Assembly: GCA_014382645.1 (NCBI GenBank)
Contig: JACNJI010000420.1
Location: 1 to 6,647, forward strand
Direction: 5' to 3'
DNA from: Verrucomicrobiota bacterium
Lineage (GTDB): Bacteria; Verrucomicrobiota; Verrucomicrobiia; Opitutales; Seribacteraceae
Length of the DNA stretch: 6,647 nt
Below the pieces are notes generated by a model. That model did no database searches, had not been told where the DNA came from, and was given only the letters and a program-made list of their open reading frames with translations. Below are positions 6,134-6,647 of this stretch, in pieces; positions within the stretch are counted from its first letter, which is position 1; each line of letters starts with the position of its first letter. The position numbers and the translations under genes were made by a program.

Positions 6134-6647
6134 GGAAAACACGTTGAAGTCAGACTTCAACTTGGCCAAGGGCTGCAAAGTGGAGGGCAGCTCGTAGCCG
6201 GGTCCCGCCTTGGTACCGCCGCCGGCAAACCACATCGTCATGGCCTTGGCGTTATGGTCGCGCCCGTAGCTTGTGCCCCCTCCCCTGATCCCATTATCGG
6301 GGGTACGCCCGAACTCTCCACAAAAAACCACCAAAGTATCCTTGAGCAGGCCGCGTTCCTTGAGGTCGCCAAGCAACGCCGCGATGGGCTTGTCGACGGA
6401 GCGAATGAGAGACCCGTGGGCCCGGGCGATGTAATCGTGGCTATCCCAGTTGCCGGCATAGGCCTGCACGAAGCGAACCCCCTTCTCGATGAGGCGTCGG
6501 GCGAGCAGGCACTTGTGCCCGAAGGAATCGGTCTTGGCGTCGTCGATTCCGTAGGCCTCGCGAGTCTTTTCGGTTTCGCCTTTCATGTCGAGTATGCCGG
6601 GCACTTCCATCTGCATGCGGTAAGCCAATTCGTAGGATGACATTCTG
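6035..6647 (-). pseudogene. DUF1501 protein fragment fused to a DUF1552-like piece
   Basis: The 5' end is outside the window; the visible frame continues through the right edge, and the ATG at 6641-6643 is internal. Numbering from it, residues 1-147 are a clear DUF1501 protein, an exported alkaline-phosphatase/sulfatase-superfamily family of uncertain activity. Key motifs are SYELAYRMQ (3-11), NWDSHDY (65-71), GEFGRTP (109-115) and GRDHNAKAMTMWFAGGG (127-143), which carry the acidic and histidine residues usual for metal binding in this fold. After GGTKAG (142-147) the normal DUF1501 ending (a conserved region leading to LLHLLGLD-type sequence) is absent. Instead, residues 149-170, with YELPSTLQPLAKLKSDFNVFS, resemble an N-terminal region of DUF1552 proteins. 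From residue 171 to the stop the sequence is lysine-rich, AT-rich and unrelated to either. The gene is therefore a 3'-truncated chimera, probably non-functional. Confidence 0.75.
6134..6202 (-). pseudogene. Short DUF1552 N-terminal-like fragment
   Basis: These 23 codons, in phase with the DUF1501 fragment, read GYELPSTLQPLA then KLKSDFNVFS. In DUF1552 proteins a comparable stretch (YELPxxLxPLAxxxxDxxVxSGL) follows a conserved FxPNG motif near the N-terminus. Here the expected FxPNG before it and GL after it are both missing, so both sides are broken. The fragment is too short for certainty, but the sudden change from DUF1501 to this pattern is clear. Confidence 0.5.

Overview
The window looks like chromosomal DNA from a PVC-group bacterium, most likely Verrucomicrobia or Planctomycetes. 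That reading rests on protein types: the DUF1501, DUF1552 and DUF1592-type 'planctomycete cytochrome c' families, and a large secreted c-type cytochrome carrying a beta-propeller-like region, all typical of that group. No rRNA, tRNA, CRISPR array or recognisable transposase gene was seen.

Layout from left to right. Positions 1-347 (+) hold the last 114 codons of an MFS transporter. Positions 348-599 hold no gene, only a hairpin and a short palindrome. Positions 600-1125 (-) hold a decayed C-terminal piece of a DUF1552-type gene with three in-frame stops and a probable frameshift. After an AT-rich spacer, 1302-3971 (-) is the one apparently intact gene, an 889-residue exported monohaem cytochrome with a DUF6797-like segment and a propeller-like region. 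Positions 4134-4260 (-) hold the C-terminal scrap of what is probably an alpha/beta hydrolase. Positions 4260-6023 (-) encode an exported DUF1587/DUF1595/DUF1592 cytochrome cut off halfway through its DUF1592 domain. Positions 6035-6647 (-) hold the C-terminal half of a DUF1501 protein whose own end is replaced by about 22 residues resembling DUF1552 and then unrelated AT-rich sequence.

The main message is mosaicism. Nearly every minus-strand gene except the 889-residue cytochrome is a fragment, and the breaks fall inside domains with no transposase next to them. The truncated DUF1592 gene lies in a clearly lower-GC segment (about 4262-6130) between GC-rich fragments. Together the families imply a periplasmic or surface system of c-type cytochromes with sulfatase-like partner proteins, which in PVC bacteria occurs in adjacent pairs (DUF1592 with DUF1552, and PSD1-type cytochrome with DUF1501). 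Here that system has been rearranged and partly eroded, or contigs have been wrongly joined. I do not see a clearly new functional system; the rearrangement itself is the most notable signal.
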